Assembly (NCBI RefSeq): GCF_019711375.1
Contig: NZ_CP081295.1
Location: 2,207,001-2,271,000, forward strand
Length of the DNA: 64,000 nucleotides
Source of the DNA: Qipengyuania aurantiaca
Lineage (GTDB): Bacteria; Pseudomonadota; Alphaproteobacteria; Sphingomonadales; Sphingomonadaceae
Reading direction: 5' to 3'
The notes under the pieces were generated by a model that did no database searches, had not been told where the DNA came from, and saw only the letters and a program-made list of their open reading frames with translations. Made by a program: the position numbers and the translations under genes. This document shows positions 17,931 to 27,347 of this stretch, piece after piece. Every line of letters starts with the position of its first letter. Positions within the stretch are counted from its first letter, which is position 1.

Positions 17931-20127
17931 AGGCGGTGATGTCCTCGAGCCTGGGTGAACCGGAAAGGGCGTGCGCGGCGAGCAGCCCCGACATTACCGC
18001 GCCCTCGACACAGCCGGAATGGAAGCCGCTGTCGGTCCAGTCTCCGGCGATGGTGAGATTGTCGTAAGTGCGATCCAGCGGCGAGATGCGGTAGCGGAAG
18101 CTGCCAGGCGTATGGATTACGTAGCGGTCGGAAGGGTTGACGTTGGCGCGCCAGTACTGGGTTGCGAACCGTCCTTCGTCGTTGAGCTTGCGGTTGCCGC
18201 CATATTCCTCGGCCACCGAGAGCAGGTTCCAGCGGAAATGGCCGTGCTCGTCATAGGCGCCGGGCCACACCTCGCGCACCGGCCCTTTCAGGAAGCCTTC
18301 CGCATTGGCGCGCACCTCCTCGGTTCGCAGCGAGAGATAGTCGGTGTCCTCGTCGCTCGGCGGGGTTTCGGGATCGGGCAGGACGGCGCAGAAATAGACC
18401 GAGGTAGCCGGCGGCGTCTTCCACGCCTCTTCCGGCACGACATGGGCCATGTCGCACCAGGTGTCGAAAGGCTTGGCGAAGGCGCCGGTGATATAGGCGG
18501 GGCCCGGCCATCCGAGGTCTTCGAGGCTCTCGTCCATCCAGATCTGGAAGGCCTGCGAGGCGACCGTCTTCACATGGACGCACATATCCGCCCAGCGCTG
18601 GTCGTGCGCGACGATCTCCGAAGCAACGTGCGGAATAGCGCCGACGCCGACGGTGAGCGCGACGAAGTCGAAATCCTCCGTCACGCGAAGGGTTTTGGTG
18701 CCCGCGCGGCGGCGGTCCCAATGGGATTCGAAATGCCAGCCTTCCGCTTGCGCTGTCTGGCCGTCCTTGAGCTGCGCGTAATCGGGCTTCGACGGCCAGC
18801 ACGGCTTGCCCGCGACGTCCACGAGCGGCTGGTATTCGCCGCCGCCTTCGATTTCGGCCTGCACGTCGAAGGTCAGGCTGGCGACATGGCTGCCGTCTTC
18901 GGAAAGGCCGGTGTTGGTGAGGCGATGGAAGAATTCGAACTTGACCCCGCGGTCGCGCATGGTCGTGTAGAGCGGGGCGAAGACGACATCGCCCATGCCG
19001 GCGCGCATTCGCCACATGAAGGCGCCGCGATAGCCGAAGAAGGTGCGCAAGGTTCCGCGCAGGCCCTGACCGGCGGACAGCGCAGGCTTGCTCTCGTCGC
19101 CGTTCTCATAGCCCATCGACAGGTCGTAAAGGCCGCGCAGGAAGGGCGATTGCAGCGCCCTGATCGAAGCGCCGTTGATGCGCATCCATTCGCGGCATTC
19201 GTAATCGTCGATTGCGTCGAGCCCGCGCTCGTCGGTGAGGATGCCATAGCGGATCATGCCGGTGATCGTCGCCACCGTGAGATCGGCGACTTCCCACATG
19301 AAGCGATGCTGGTCGTCGGCGATCCATTGGTCCTCGACCCATTGCCGCAGCTGCGACAAGATGCCCTCGGACGCCTTGAGCAGCCCGTCCGAACTGGCTG
19401 GGGTCACCGATCGTAACAGCGCGGCCAGAACGCCGAGACCTTCGGTCAGCGCCGCCGCTCCCGCAAAGCGGCCGAGGCGCGCAAGATGGGCGAGGCGGTG
19501 CGAAATGTCGCCCGAGGCAGGATGCTCGAAATCGGTGACCGGCGTCTTGCCGTCGACCTTGGTGTCCAGCACCAGCGCCTGCAGCAGTTCGAAGGCCCGC
19601 GCCATGTAATGCGGAAGCGAGAAGCCGGTATCGGGCGGCAGCGGATCGCCGGGCAGGCCGGCGCGTGCAGGCATATGCACGCTCCAGCTGGTAAAGCCGC
19701 CGCGCTCGTCGGAGGAATGCAGGACGATGTCGTTTTCGGGCGTCCACGCATCCCGCCAGTCGCCGTAGATATGGCCCTTGCCGGCGGCTTCGAGCTCGGC
19801 ATGGCACTCGCGCATCATGCGGAAGGAGTTGTCGTAGAAACCCAGCCAGATGTGGAGGCCATGCTCCTCGATCCGGCCCGAAACGCCGCGGCCCGACGCG
19901 CCCTTGCCGCCAAGACGCCAGCCTTCCTGGTAGACGGTGACCTCGTATTTCCCGTCATGTTCGGGGCGCGAGAGTTCCCAGGCCAGCGCCATCGCCGCGC
20001 AGCCGCCGCCGATGACGGCAACCCGTGTGGGCGAGCCGCTCAAGCGGTCATTTCCGGCATAGTCCGGCCATCGAATGTGCAGATATACCGCGCACGAGTC
20101 CTCGCCTCCCCAAGCGACCTCGGTCAA
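17917..20127 (-). CDS. FAD-dependent oxidoreductase, phytoene desaturase/amine oxidase-like, large
   Basis: 736 residues. The dinucleotide-binding motif RVAVIGGGCAAMALAWELSR is near residue 40, followed by VYQEGWRLGGKGASGRG and IEEHGLHIWLGFYDN, the layout of plant/cyanobacterial-type phytoene desaturase and HpnE-like flavoproteins (GLH..FG.Y.N). The C-terminus NLTIAGDWTDSGFHSGCVEGAVMSG is the second FAD-contact motif. It is about 250 residues longer than typical desaturases because of a middle insertion. The TTG start at 20127 is uncertain; an internal TTG nearer the Rossmann motif is possible. First gene of the minus-strand operon; probable role is desaturation or oxidation of an isoprenoid. 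Confidence 0.8.
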   Translation of the reverse strand: MTEVAWGGEDSCAVYLHIRWPDYAGNDRLSGSPTRVAVIGGGCAAMALAWELSRPEHDGKYEVTVYQEGWRLGGKGASGRGVSGRIEEHGLHIWLGFYDNSFRMMRECHAELEAAGKGHIYGDWRDAWTPENDIVLHSSDERGGFTSWSVHMPARAGLPGDPLPPDTGFSLPHYMARAFELLQALVLDTKVDGKTPVTDFEHPASGDISHRLAHLARLGRFAGAAALTEGLGVLAALLRSVTPASSDGLLKASEGILSQLRQWVEDQWIADDQHRFMWEVADLTVATITGMIRYGILTDERGLDAIDDYECREWMRINGASIRALQSPFLRGLYDLSMGYENGDESKPALSAGQGLRGTLRTFFGYRGAFMWRMRAGMGDVVFAPLYTTMRDRGVKFEFFHRLTNTGLSEDGSHVASLTFDVQAEIEGGGEYQPLVDVAGKPCWPSKPDYAQLKDGQTAQAEGWHFESHWDRRRAGTKTLRVTEDFDFVALTVGVGAIPHVASEIVAHDQRWADMCVHVKTVASQAFQIWMDESLEDLGWPGPAYITGAFAKPFDTWCDMAHVVPEEAWKTPPATSVYFCAVLPDPETPPSDEDTDYLSLRTEEVRANAEGFLKGPVREVWPGAYDEHGHFRWNLLSVAEEYGGNRKLNDEGRFATQYWRANVNPSDRYVIHTPGSFRYRISPLDRTYDNLTIAGDWTDSGFHSGCVEGAVMSGLLAAHALSGSPRLEDITAYDHP

Positions 20128-20231
20128 ATACCTATAGAAAAACGCCCAATCTGGGAAGTCGCCATGCCGTAACGGCGCGCGTGGCCATGCGTCGCTTGCA
20201 GTTTAACCGATGTTTTGCGTAATCTGCGCCG

Positions 20232-20660
20232 ATGTTCACCCTGGCGATATCGCTGGTTCTCGTCGCCGCGACCATTGCTGTGCACTACGAGACCTTGCGG
20301 TTCACCTCGCAGCGGCTGACGCATCTTCGCATAAGCCCGCGCGCCCGCATCATCGTCATGCTTGTCGCCGCGCTGTCATCGCACATGATCCACGCGCTTC
20401 TCTATGCGCTTGCCTATCTGGGGCTGGAGGAAGTCGGCGGTTTCGGCACGATCGGCGGCGAGCGGGGACACAGTCTCGAAGACGCCTTCTATTTCTCGAT
20501 CACCAGCTACACGACGCTGGGTATCGGCGATCTTTTCCCGACCGGTGCGCTACGCATTATCAGCGGGATAGAGGCCCTCAATGGCCTCGTCATGGTCGGA
20601 TGGACGGCGTCCGTCACCTATATCTACATGGAGAAATTCTGGCATATCCGGCCAAGTTAG
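20232..20660 (+). CDS. Small potassium-channel-like membrane protein
   Basis: 142 residues with three hydrophobic helices and a pore-loop between the second and third: AFYFSITSYTTLGIGDLFP. TTLGIGD corresponds to the K+ selectivity filter TVGYGD, with the Tyr replaced by Ile, which may change selectivity. No cytoplasmic ligand domain is attached. It starts 104 bases from the divergent desaturase-like gene and is 43 bases upstream of the SLOG-like gene in the same direction, suggesting co-transcription and a joint role. Confidence 0.75.
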   Translation: MFTLAISLVLVAATIAVHYETLRFTSQRLTHLRISPRARIIVMLVAALSSHMIHALLYALAYLGLEEVGGFGTIGGERGHSLEDAFYFSITSYTTLGIGDLFPTGALRIISGIEALNGLVMVGWTASVTYIYMEKFWHIRPS

Positions 20661-20703
20661 GTCAGACCATGCCCGAGCACTGCCCTGGGGAGGGGGACGG
20701 CAC

Positions 20704-22524
20704 ATGGCGAATACGACGGCGGGTGAACCGCAGCAGGACCTTCTGCCACGGCTCGTCCTGAGGTTCGGCATCACCGGCCATCGACCTCCGCGCCTTGCGC
20801 TCGAACATCATGACGCGGCGCGCAAAGCCTGCGCCGACATCTTTGCCGAGGCGAAGACTATTCTTGCCCGGATCAAGGCCGCGCATGGCGAGCTGTTTTC
20901 CGATGAGGAGCCGCTCGTGCGGCTGGTGTCCGCGCTGGCATCGGGAGCCGATACGGTCGCTGCCGAGGCCGCGCTCGACCAGGATATTGGGCTTTCGACC
21001 TGCATGCCCTTTGCCGCATCGGTCTATCGCAAGGACTTCTCGGAAGAGGATTGGGAGGGGGCCGAAATGCTCGCCTCGGCAGCCGACAGCAACTTGGAGC
21101 TGACCGATCATCCCGGCGGCGACGAGGCGGCCTATGAGGCGGTGGGCAGGCTGGTGCTTGCGCAGGCCGACATCCTCATCGCGATATGGGACGGAGAGGC
21201 GGCGCGCGGTCGTGGCGGCACCACCGATATCGTGGCCGAGGCCATCGCGCGCCACATCCCGGTCATCCACATCAATCCCGACGGGGCGCATGAGCCGATC
21301 CTCCTGTGGAGCGGCCTGCATCAGGAAATTCCCGATCGCCCTTCCATCGACGGGGTCAACCGCGTCCCGCTCGCCAAGGCCTATGGCCCGGTGATCGAGG
21401 CGCTGTGTACGCCTCCCGAGGGGAGGGAACTCGATGCGTTGCACCAATTCCTTTCCGGCGAAACCAGCGGGCGCGAAACGAGCTTTGCCTGGCCCCTGCT
21501 GCTGGTCGCCTGCGGAGCACGCAAGTGGAGCGAAGTGCAGTTCCGCAACCCAAGCGCAGAAGAGGAAGAGAACTATTTCGCGCCCATCGTCGCGCCTTTT
21601 GCAAAGCTCGGAAAATTCGGAAGGCAATTGACCGGTGACCTGCTCGACCGCTTCGGGCGGGCGGATGCCGGCGCGAGCGGGGCAGCGCTTCAATATCGCA
21701 GCACTTTCGTCACCAACTTCTCGCTTGCCGCCGTGGCCGTGGCGCTGGCGCTTGCAGGGATCGCCGCGCCGCAAGCCAAGGTCTGGCTGATCACCGCCGA
21801 GCTGATCGTGATCGGCTTGATCATCGTGAACATAAGGCGCGGGACGAAATGCAACTTCCACCAGATATGGATCGACCGCAGGCATCTGGCTGAACGGCTG
21901 CGCCTGCTGGCGATGTCGGGAATGCTCGGACGGTTATCCCTGCGCGATGTGGAGGATGGGACGACGCATCCCGGCTGGGTGACTTGGTACGCCCGCGCCA
22001 CCGCGCGCGAATTGGAATTGCCGCAAGGCGAGCTCGACAAGGCCTATCTCGGCAAGGTGCGCGATGCCGCTTTCGCGCTGATCGACGACCAGCTGTCCTA
22101 TCACCGCAAGAACGCGCATGTGATGGAGCATGCCAACCATCGCCTGCACAAGGCGGGCGACTGGCTCTTTGTTTGCACCATCCTGTTCTGCCTCGCCTAT
22201 CTCGCCGCGAAGTTCTTCGCCCCCGGTCTGGTGAAGGGGGAAGGGCTTGGAATGACCCAGATCGTGACCATGGCGACGGCGTTTTTCCCGGCGCTTGCCG
22301 CGGCACTTTACGGCATCCGAATGCAGGGCGATTTTGCCGCCACCTCCGAACGTTCGGCGGCGATTGCGGGGCGGCTCGCCAAGCTGCGTTCCGCGATGGA
22401 GGCGGACACGCTCTCCTACGACCGGTTGGTCGACCGGCTGCGCAGGCTGGGAGACATCATGCTTTCCGACATCCACCAGTGGCAGCAGCAATACGAGATG
22501 CGGCCGCTAACCCTGCCGGGCTGA
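20704..22524 (+). CDS. SLOG-like nucleotide-binding domain fused to four-TM SLATT-like region
   Basis: 606 residues. The N-terminal 220 residues read as a SLOG/LOG-type Rossmann domain: RFGITGHRPPRL, LVSALASGADTVAAEAAL, and DILIAIWDGEAARGRGGTTD. Two pairs of hydrophobic helices follow (about residues 340-380 and 485-545) with a charged helical stretch between and after them, the plan of SLATT-type (SMODS/SLOG-associated 2TM) effectors. Comparative genomics links such proteins to nucleotide-sensing conflict systems; no experiment is implied here. The ATG at 20704 follows GGGGAGGGGG. A longer TTG-started frame from 20581 overlaps the channel gene and is less likely. Confidence 0.7.
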   Translation: MANTTAGEPQQDLLPRLVLRFGITGHRPPRLALEHHDAARKACADIFAEAKTILARIKAAHGELFSDEEPLVRLVSALASGADTVAAEAALDQDIGLSTCMPFAASVYRKDFSEEDWEGAEMLASAADSNLELTDHPGGDEAAYEAVGRLVLAQADILIAIWDGEAARGRGGTTDIVAEAIARHIPVIHINPDGAHEPILLWSGLHQEIPDRPSIDGVNRVPLAKAYGPVIEALCTPPEGRELDALHQFLSGETSGRETSFAWPLLLVACGARKWSEVQFRNPSAEEEENYFAPIVAPFAKLGKFGRQLTGDLLDRFGRADAGASGAALQYRSTFVTNFSLAAVAVALALAGIAAPQAKVWLITAELIVIGLIIVNIRRGTKCNFHQIWIDRRHLAERLRLLAMSGMLGRLSLRDVEDGTTHPGWVTWYARATARELELPQGELDKAYLGKVRDAAFALIDDQLSYHRKNAHVMEHANHRLHKAGDWLFVCTILFCLAYLAAKFFAPGLVKGEGLGMTQIVTMATAFFPALAAALYGIRMQGDFAATSERSAAIAGRLAKLRSAMEADTLSYDRLVDRLRRLGDIMLSDIHQWQQQYEMRPLTLPG

Positions 22525-22530
22525 TCGGCG

Positions 22531-24036
22531 TTAGCGGTTTGTCCAGCGCGAAAGCCCGTCTTCATGCGAGCGGATTTCGCCCGGCTGCCCCACCGGCTCC
22601 TGATCGCCTGAAGTAAGGAAGGCGATCATCGCTGCGTCCTCGGCAGGGACATGCGCAAGAGTGCGTGCACCTGTCGGTGTTCGGGCAACGATGACACCGG
22701 AGCGCGGCGATCCGTCGCGGGCATAGTGCACGGTGTAGGTCTCGATCGTGGCCTCACCCGCATAGTCTTCGTCCAGCGGCGGCACGTCGCCGCGCTGCGC
22801 ATCGGCTTCGTGCTGGTAGTCGAAGTCCTGCGGGAAGACGGCCCCGGTCGGTGTGCCCGAGAGCAAGATCGTGTGGTTGTGCGTCGCGTAGCCGCCATTG
22901 GCGAAAAGCAGGCCCTTTTCGGTCGTCCCCCGCAAGCGCAGCACCATCTCCGCCACGGCGTGGCTCATGTAATTGCCGATGGGGCCGCCGCCGAACGTCA
23001 GGCCGCCGAAGACGGTGGCGGGGCGATCCAGAGGCCAGCCCAGCACGCGGCGAGCCATCTTGGGGACGCAGGGGAAGCAGGAGTAGAGCTCGACATGCGC
23101 AAGATCGCTTGCGGTTACCTCGTTCAGCGCCATCGTGCGCTTGATCGAGACCGCCAGGCTGGGCGAGGCGGCGTAGCTGTCGCGGGTGAGGAAATTGCCG
23201 TCCTCGTGGCAGGCGGCACCATGCCCCACGAAGACCAGCCGATCCTCGGGCACGCCCCTATCCCGCGCTTCGGCTAGGCTGGTTACGAGGAAGCCCGCCC
23301 CCTGGTTGACCGAGGAATTGGCGACCTGCAGTTTGGTATAGGGAAACGCGATGGGCCGGTTGTCGGGTGAGGGCGTGATGACCTCCTCAGCCGCCACAGG
23401 CTCGCGCAGCCACGCGCTGTCGTTACCGGCCGCCACCTCGCTCATGTCCGCCCAGATCGCGCCGCTTTCGGACTGCCCCTCCGCGAGGCTCTGGCCATTG
23501 GCCGCGCGGCCCGCGTTCTCGTAGAGCGGGTAGACATCGGTCGGGACGACGAGGCCGTAGCTCGGCGCATAGCCGGCGCGCTTGCGGTGGCTCGCGTCGC
23601 GCAGGGCGTTGGGTTTCTCGCCATCCTCGCGCGGCTTCATGGCGGCGAGCTTCGCCGCTGTGCGCAGCGCCTCCCCGCCGACTATCGCGCACACGCTGGC
23701 TTCGCCGCGCGCGATGCGGTTGGCAGCCTCGTGCAGGAGGAGGATAGGGCTGTCGCCATTGGGCATGGCGGTCTGCAAGCGGTGCGCCGGATCGATGCCG
23801 AGATGCTCGGCCAGCTTGCCGTCCACCGGGTTCAATTGCGGCCAGGCCAGCTGCGCGACGACGCTGAGCGAATCGCAATTTCCGAGCCAGTCGCCGCCCG
23901 CGTCTTGGTCTGCACGGTTCAGCGCGGCAGCCATCAGGCCGATGGGATCGAGCCCGTCGCCCGGATTCTCCGGGCGGTCGTTGATCTGGCCGACGCCGAT
24001 GATGACGGGAGTTTTGCGCGGGTCCGGTTGGCTCAT
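22531..24036 (-). CDS. Thiolase-like acetyl-CoA acetyltransferase with C-terminal extension
   Basis: 501 residues. The N-terminal 400 residues follow the thiolase fold of the SCP-x/acetyl-CoA acetyltransferase group (PVIIGVGQINDRPE, CAIVGGEALRTA, VELYSCFPCVP, GLTFGGGPIGNYMSHA). The C-terminal ~110 residues form an added OB-like domain (YAGEATIETYTVHYARDGSP) typical of the long thiolase-like branch. The glycine-rich GGPIGNY loop and Cys of SCFPC are present, but the canonical active-site Cys context is divergent. Probably acts in acyl-CoA degradation; the substrate is unknown. It is convergent with the SLOG-like gene, 6 bases apart. Confidence 0.78.
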   Translation of the reverse strand: MSQPDPRKTPVIIGVGQINDRPENPGDGLDPIGLMAAALNRADQDAGGDWLGNCDSLSVVAQLAWPQLNPVDGKLAEHLGIDPAHRLQTAMPNGDSPILLLHEAANRIARGEASVCAIVGGEALRTAAKLAAMKPREDGEKPNALRDASHRKRAGYAPSYGLVVPTDVYPLYENAGRAANGQSLAEGQSESGAIWADMSEVAAGNDSAWLREPVAAEEVITPSPDNRPIAFPYTKLQVANSSVNQGAGFLVTSLAEARDRGVPEDRLVFVGHGAACHEDGNFLTRDSYAASPSLAVSIKRTMALNEVTASDLAHVELYSCFPCVPKMARRVLGWPLDRPATVFGGLTFGGGPIGNYMSHAVAEMVLRLRGTTEKGLLFANGGYATHNHTILLSGTPTGAVFPQDFDYQHEADAQRGDVPPLDEDYAGEATIETYTVHYARDGSPRSGVIVARTPTGARTLAHVPAEDAAMIAFLTSGDQEPVGQPGEIRSHEDGLSRWTNR

Positions 24037-24082
24037 GCACCAAGGCTTAGCGACGCGGACGATTTTGGCAAATGGGGGAGGC

Positions 24083-24157
<75 letters not shown>

Positions 24158-24169
24158 GCAGCGGGCGCT

Positions 24170-24197
24170 CCTATAGCGCCTGCAGCGACAATGTGAA
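24170..24197 (-). promoter_or_regulatory. Candidate promoter of tRNA-Gln
   Basis: On the minus strand TTCACA (24197-24192), 16 bases, then TATAGG (24175-24170), ending 12 bases before the tRNA 5' end. Confidence 0.5.
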
Positions 24198-24236
24198 GGG
24201 GTGGCGGTAAGCAATTGCATGGTCGATAGCGATGCC

Positions 24237-25388
24237 ATGACCGATTACGCGACCGCCCGCTCGATTCTCGAAACGCTGATCGCCTTCGACACCACCTCGG
24301 CGCGCAGCAATCTGGCGCTGATCGAGTGGGTGGAGGCCTATCTTGCCGAGCACGGCGTGGCCTCGACCCGGGTGCCGAACGAGAGCGGCGAAAAGGCCAA
24401 TCTCTTCGCCACGGTCGGCCCCTCGGTCGAAGGCGGAGTGATCCTGTCGGGACATAGCGACGTTGTGCCGGTGGAGGGACAGGACTGGAGCGCCGACCCC
24501 TGGACCTTGCGCGAAGAAGGCGGACGTTATGTCGGGCGCGGGTCCTGCGACATGAAGGGCTTCCTTGCGCTGGCGCTCGCCTACGTCCCGAGATTCGTGC
24601 GCGGATCGAAGCCGGTACACCTCGCCATCAGCTATGACGAGGAGGTCGGCTGCAAGGGCGCGCCCGCGATGATCGAGCGCATGGCCGCGACAATTCCCGC
24701 ACCGCGGCTGGCCTTGATCGGCGAGCCGAGCAGCATGCGGATCATCACCGGCCACAAGGGCATCAGCGTCTTCGAAGTGACCGTCCGCGGGCACGAGGCG
24801 CACAGTTCCCTGGTCGACCACGGCATCTCCGCCAACATGATCGCCGTGCGGCTGATGGCGAAGCTGGACCAAATTGCCAGGAGCCTCGCCGAGAACGCGG
24901 TTCGCGACAACGGGTTCGACCCGCCGCAGGCCACGCTGACCATCGGCGAGATGCAGGGCGGCACGGCGGCCAATATCCTCGCCGGGCACGCGCGCTTCGT
25001 GTTCGACCTGCGCTGCCCGCCCGATGTCGACCCGCAGGCCACGCTGGCCCCGTTCCGCCAGCTCTGCGCCGAGCTGGATGCCGGAATGAAAGCGCGCTTC
25101 CCACAGACCGGGATCTCTCTGGAGCAGCTGTCCTCGGCCCCGCCAATGACCGCGGCGGGCAGCGAGGAAGCGGTCGCCTTCGTCCGCACGCTCACCGGCG
25201 AGAACGCACGGCCCTCGCAGGTCGCTTATGCGGCGGAAGGCGGGCAGTTCCAGGCGGCGGGCTTCCCGACGCTGATCTGCGGTCCGGGTTCGATCGCGCA
25301 GGCGCACCAGCCTGACGAATGGATCGCGATTTCCCAGTTCGAGGAAGGCGCTCGCTTCATGGAGCGCCTAGCCGAAGCGCTCGCCTAG
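24237..25388 (+). CDS. argE: Acetylornithine deacetylase
   Basis: M20-family zinc hydrolase that releases ornithine from N-acetylornithine in arginine synthesis. Motifs: VILSGHSDVVPV (first metal ligand and Asp), GRGSCDMKGFLA, AISYDEEVGCKGA (Glu pair), then the dimerisation domain HKGISVFEVTVRGHEAHSS. Three starts are possible: GTG 24201, ATG 24219 and ATG 24237. I prefer 24237 because MTDYATARSILETLIAFDTTS is the usual ArgE opening, although none has a strong ribosome binding site. Its stop overlaps the convergent yghU by 4 bases. Confidence 0.88.
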   Translation: MTDYATARSILETLIAFDTTSARSNLALIEWVEAYLAEHGVASTRVPNESGEKANLFATVGPSVEGGVILSGHSDVVPVEGQDWSADPWTLREEGGRYVGRGSCDMKGFLALALAYVPRFVRGSKPVHLAISYDEEVGCKGAPAMIERMAATIPAPRLALIGEPSSMRIITGHKGISVFEVTVRGHEAHSSLVDHGISANMIAVRLMAKLDQIARSLAENAVRDNGFDPPQATLTIGEMQGGTAANILAGHARFVFDLRCPPDVDPQATLAPFRQLCAELDAGMKARFPQTGISLEQLSSAPPMTAAGSEEAVAFVRTLTGENARPSQVAYAAEGGQFQAAGFPTLICGPGSIAQAHQPDEWIAISQFEEGARFMERLAEALA

Positions 25389-26236
25389 AGCCTTTTGCCT
25401 TCGAAATCGGCGGCGGAATGGCGGGTCAGGAGCTGCGTGTCCTCATCGCCCCAGGCCTTGTTGACGATCCGGCCGCGTTTGACGCCGGGTCGCTCGGCAA
25501 TCTGTTTGGCCCACCGCGCGACGTTCTCGTAGTCGTCGATCGAAAGGAAGGTCTTCGCCTCGTTGTAGATCTTGCCTTCCACGAACGGCGCGAGCCAGGG
25601 CCAGGAGGCGATATCGGCAATCGTGTATTCGTCGCCGCCGAGATATTCGCTCTTCGCGAGTCGCTGGTCGGCGACATCGAACAGGCGCTTGGTCTCCATC
25701 GCGTAGCGGTTGATCGGATACTCGTACTTTTCCGGCGCGTAGGCGTAGAAATGGCCGAAGCCGCCGCCGATGAAGGGGCCGCTGCCGACCTGCCAGAACA
25801 GCCAGCTGAGCACTTCGGCGCGGGTATGGTCGGTGGGCAGGAAGGCGCCGAATTTCTCGGCGAGGTGCAGCAGGATCGCGCCGCTTTCGAAGATGCGCAC
25901 GGGCGTGTCGCCGCTGCGGTCGAGCAGGGCAGGGATCTTGCTGTTGGGGTTCACGTCGACGAAGCCGGACCCGAACTGTTCGCCATCGCCGATGTTGATC
26001 GTGAAGGCGTCGTATTCCGCGCCCGCATGGCCCGCTTCGAGCAGTTCCTCGAACATGATCGTCGCCTTCACCCCGTTGGGCGTGGCGAGCGAATAGAGCT
26101 GGAAGTCGTGCTCGCCCGTGGGCAGTTCCTTTTCCTCGCGCGCGCCGGCGGTCGGCCGGTTGATACTGGCGAACTTGCCGCCGCTCACGGTGTCGGCGCT
26201 CCAGACTTCGGGCGGGGTGTAGGTGGGGTCGGCCAA
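25385..26236 (-). CDS. yghU: Glutathione S-transferase-like disulfide-bond oxidoreductase
   Basis: 283 residues of the YghU/Nu-class GST type. The N-terminal extension (MADPTYTPPEVWSADT...GGKFASINRPTAGA) precedes the thioredoxin fold (HDFQLYSLATPNGVKATIMFEELL) with NPNSKIPALLD and the SGAILLHLAEKFG helix; the alpha-helical C-domain carries ADIASWPWL. Nu-class enzymes bind two glutathiones and reduce disulfides or peroxides using a Thr/Asn-based site. Function assigned by similarity of layout. Confidence 0.88.
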   Translation of the reverse strand: MADPTYTPPEVWSADTVSGGKFASINRPTAGAREEKELPTGEHDFQLYSLATPNGVKATIMFEELLEAGHAGAEYDAFTINIGDGEQFGSGFVDVNPNSKIPALLDRSGDTPVRIFESGAILLHLAEKFGAFLPTDHTRAEVLSWLFWQVGSGPFIGGGFGHFYAYAPEKYEYPINRYAMETKRLFDVADQRLAKSEYLGGDEYTIADIASWPWLAPFVEGKIYNEAKTFLSIDDYENVARWAKQIAERPGVKRGRIVNKAWGDEDTQLLTRHSAADFEGKRL

Positions 26237-26330
26237 GCTCTATCTCCTTGTTGGGGCAGGGGTCTCACGCCCAACCGTTCGTCGCAAGATGGGGAACGGA
26301 TACACCCGCGCCAAGGTTCTTCCCTTCGCC

Positions 26331-27335
26331 ATGACGAAGCTCATCTATGTCGACGACCAGCTGCCCGGAATCACCCGCAAGGGTGCGGGCAAGGGATGGG
26401 CCTATTACGATCCGCAAGGTGCGTTGATCACCGACCGGGCCGAGAAGAATCGGCTCAACGCGATCGCCCTTCCGCCGGCTTATGTCGATGCGTGGTTCTG
26501 CCCGGCGCCCAACGGCCACATCCTTGCCACCGGCATCGATGCCAAGGGGCGCAAGCAGTACCGCTACCACCCCGAATTCCGCGCTCAGCGCGAGAGCGAG
26601 AAGTTCGACAAATGCCTCGCCTTCGGCAACCTCCTGCCGCTTGTGCGCAAGAAGGTGGAAGAGGATCTGAAGGCGCGCAAGCTCACCCGCGAACGCGCGG
26701 TGGCGAGCGTCGTACGCCTGCTCGACCTTGGCGCCGTGCGCGTTGGTAACGAAGGCTATGCCGAGCGGAACAAGAGCTTCGGCGCGACCACCCTGCGCCG
26801 CCGTCATGCCGAGGTAACCGGCAAGACACTCAAGCTGCGCTACAAGGGCAAGTCTGGGCAAATGCGCGAGGTCACGCTGACCGACGGCAGCCTCGCCACC
26901 GTCGTGCGCAGGATGCAGGACCTGCCGGGTCAGAACGTGTTCAAGTATATCGACGAGGACGGCGATGTGCAGGCCGTGACTTCGGGCGATGTAAACGAAT
27001 ATCTCGAAGCCTGTATGGGCGAGCGTTTCACCGCCAAGAACTTCCGCACCTGGCACGCCAGCGTCATGGGTTTCGAATGCCTGCGCACCGGCGAGGGCAA
27101 AATGCCGATGAAAGCGTTGCTCGAATGCGTGGCTGGCCAGCTTGGCAACACCCCGGCCGTCACACGCAAGAGCTACATCCACCCCGCCGTCATCGACCTG
27201 GTCGAACGGCAGGAGGAATGGCGCGACGGCCTGCAACTGCCGCGCGCCACGCGTTGGCTGACACGCGAGGAGCGTGGCTTGATCGCCCTGCTCCAGGACT
27301 GCCCCAGCGCGGCGGAACTGCTCGCGGCAGCGTGA
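26331..27335 (+). CDS. DNA topoisomerase IB, poxvirus/bacterial type
   Basis: 334 residues starting MTKLIYVDDQLPG. Relaxes supercoiled DNA through a 3'-phosphotyrosine. The eukaryote-like catalytic set is visible: Arg in VRVGNEGYAERN, Lys in the KLRYKGKSG strand, KNFRTWHAS (Arg), and the nucleophile Tyr in TRKSYIHPAVIDL. Length is typical of bacterial TopIB. Upstream in-frame starts at 26223 and 26289 exist, but the one at 26331 gives the family N-terminus; AAGG lies about 15 bases upstream. The first ~100 bases of the longer frame overlap the divergent yghU promoter region. Confidence 0.9.
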   Translation: MTKLIYVDDQLPGITRKGAGKGWAYYDPQGALITDRAEKNRLNAIALPPAYVDAWFCPAPNGHILATGIDAKGRKQYRYHPEFRAQRESEKFDKCLAFGNLLPLVRKKVEEDLKARKLTRERAVASVVRLLDLGAVRVGNEGYAERNKSFGATTLRRRHAEVTGKTLKLRYKGKSGQMREVTLTDGSLATVVRRMQDLPGQNVFKYIDEDGDVQAVTSGDVNEYLEACMGERFTAKNFRTWHASVMGFECLRTGEGKMPMKALLECVAGQLGNTPAVTRKSYIHPAVIDLVERQEEWRDGLQLPRATRWLTREERGLIALLQDCPSAAELLAAA

Positions 27336-27347
27336 CGGGAGTTGCCT

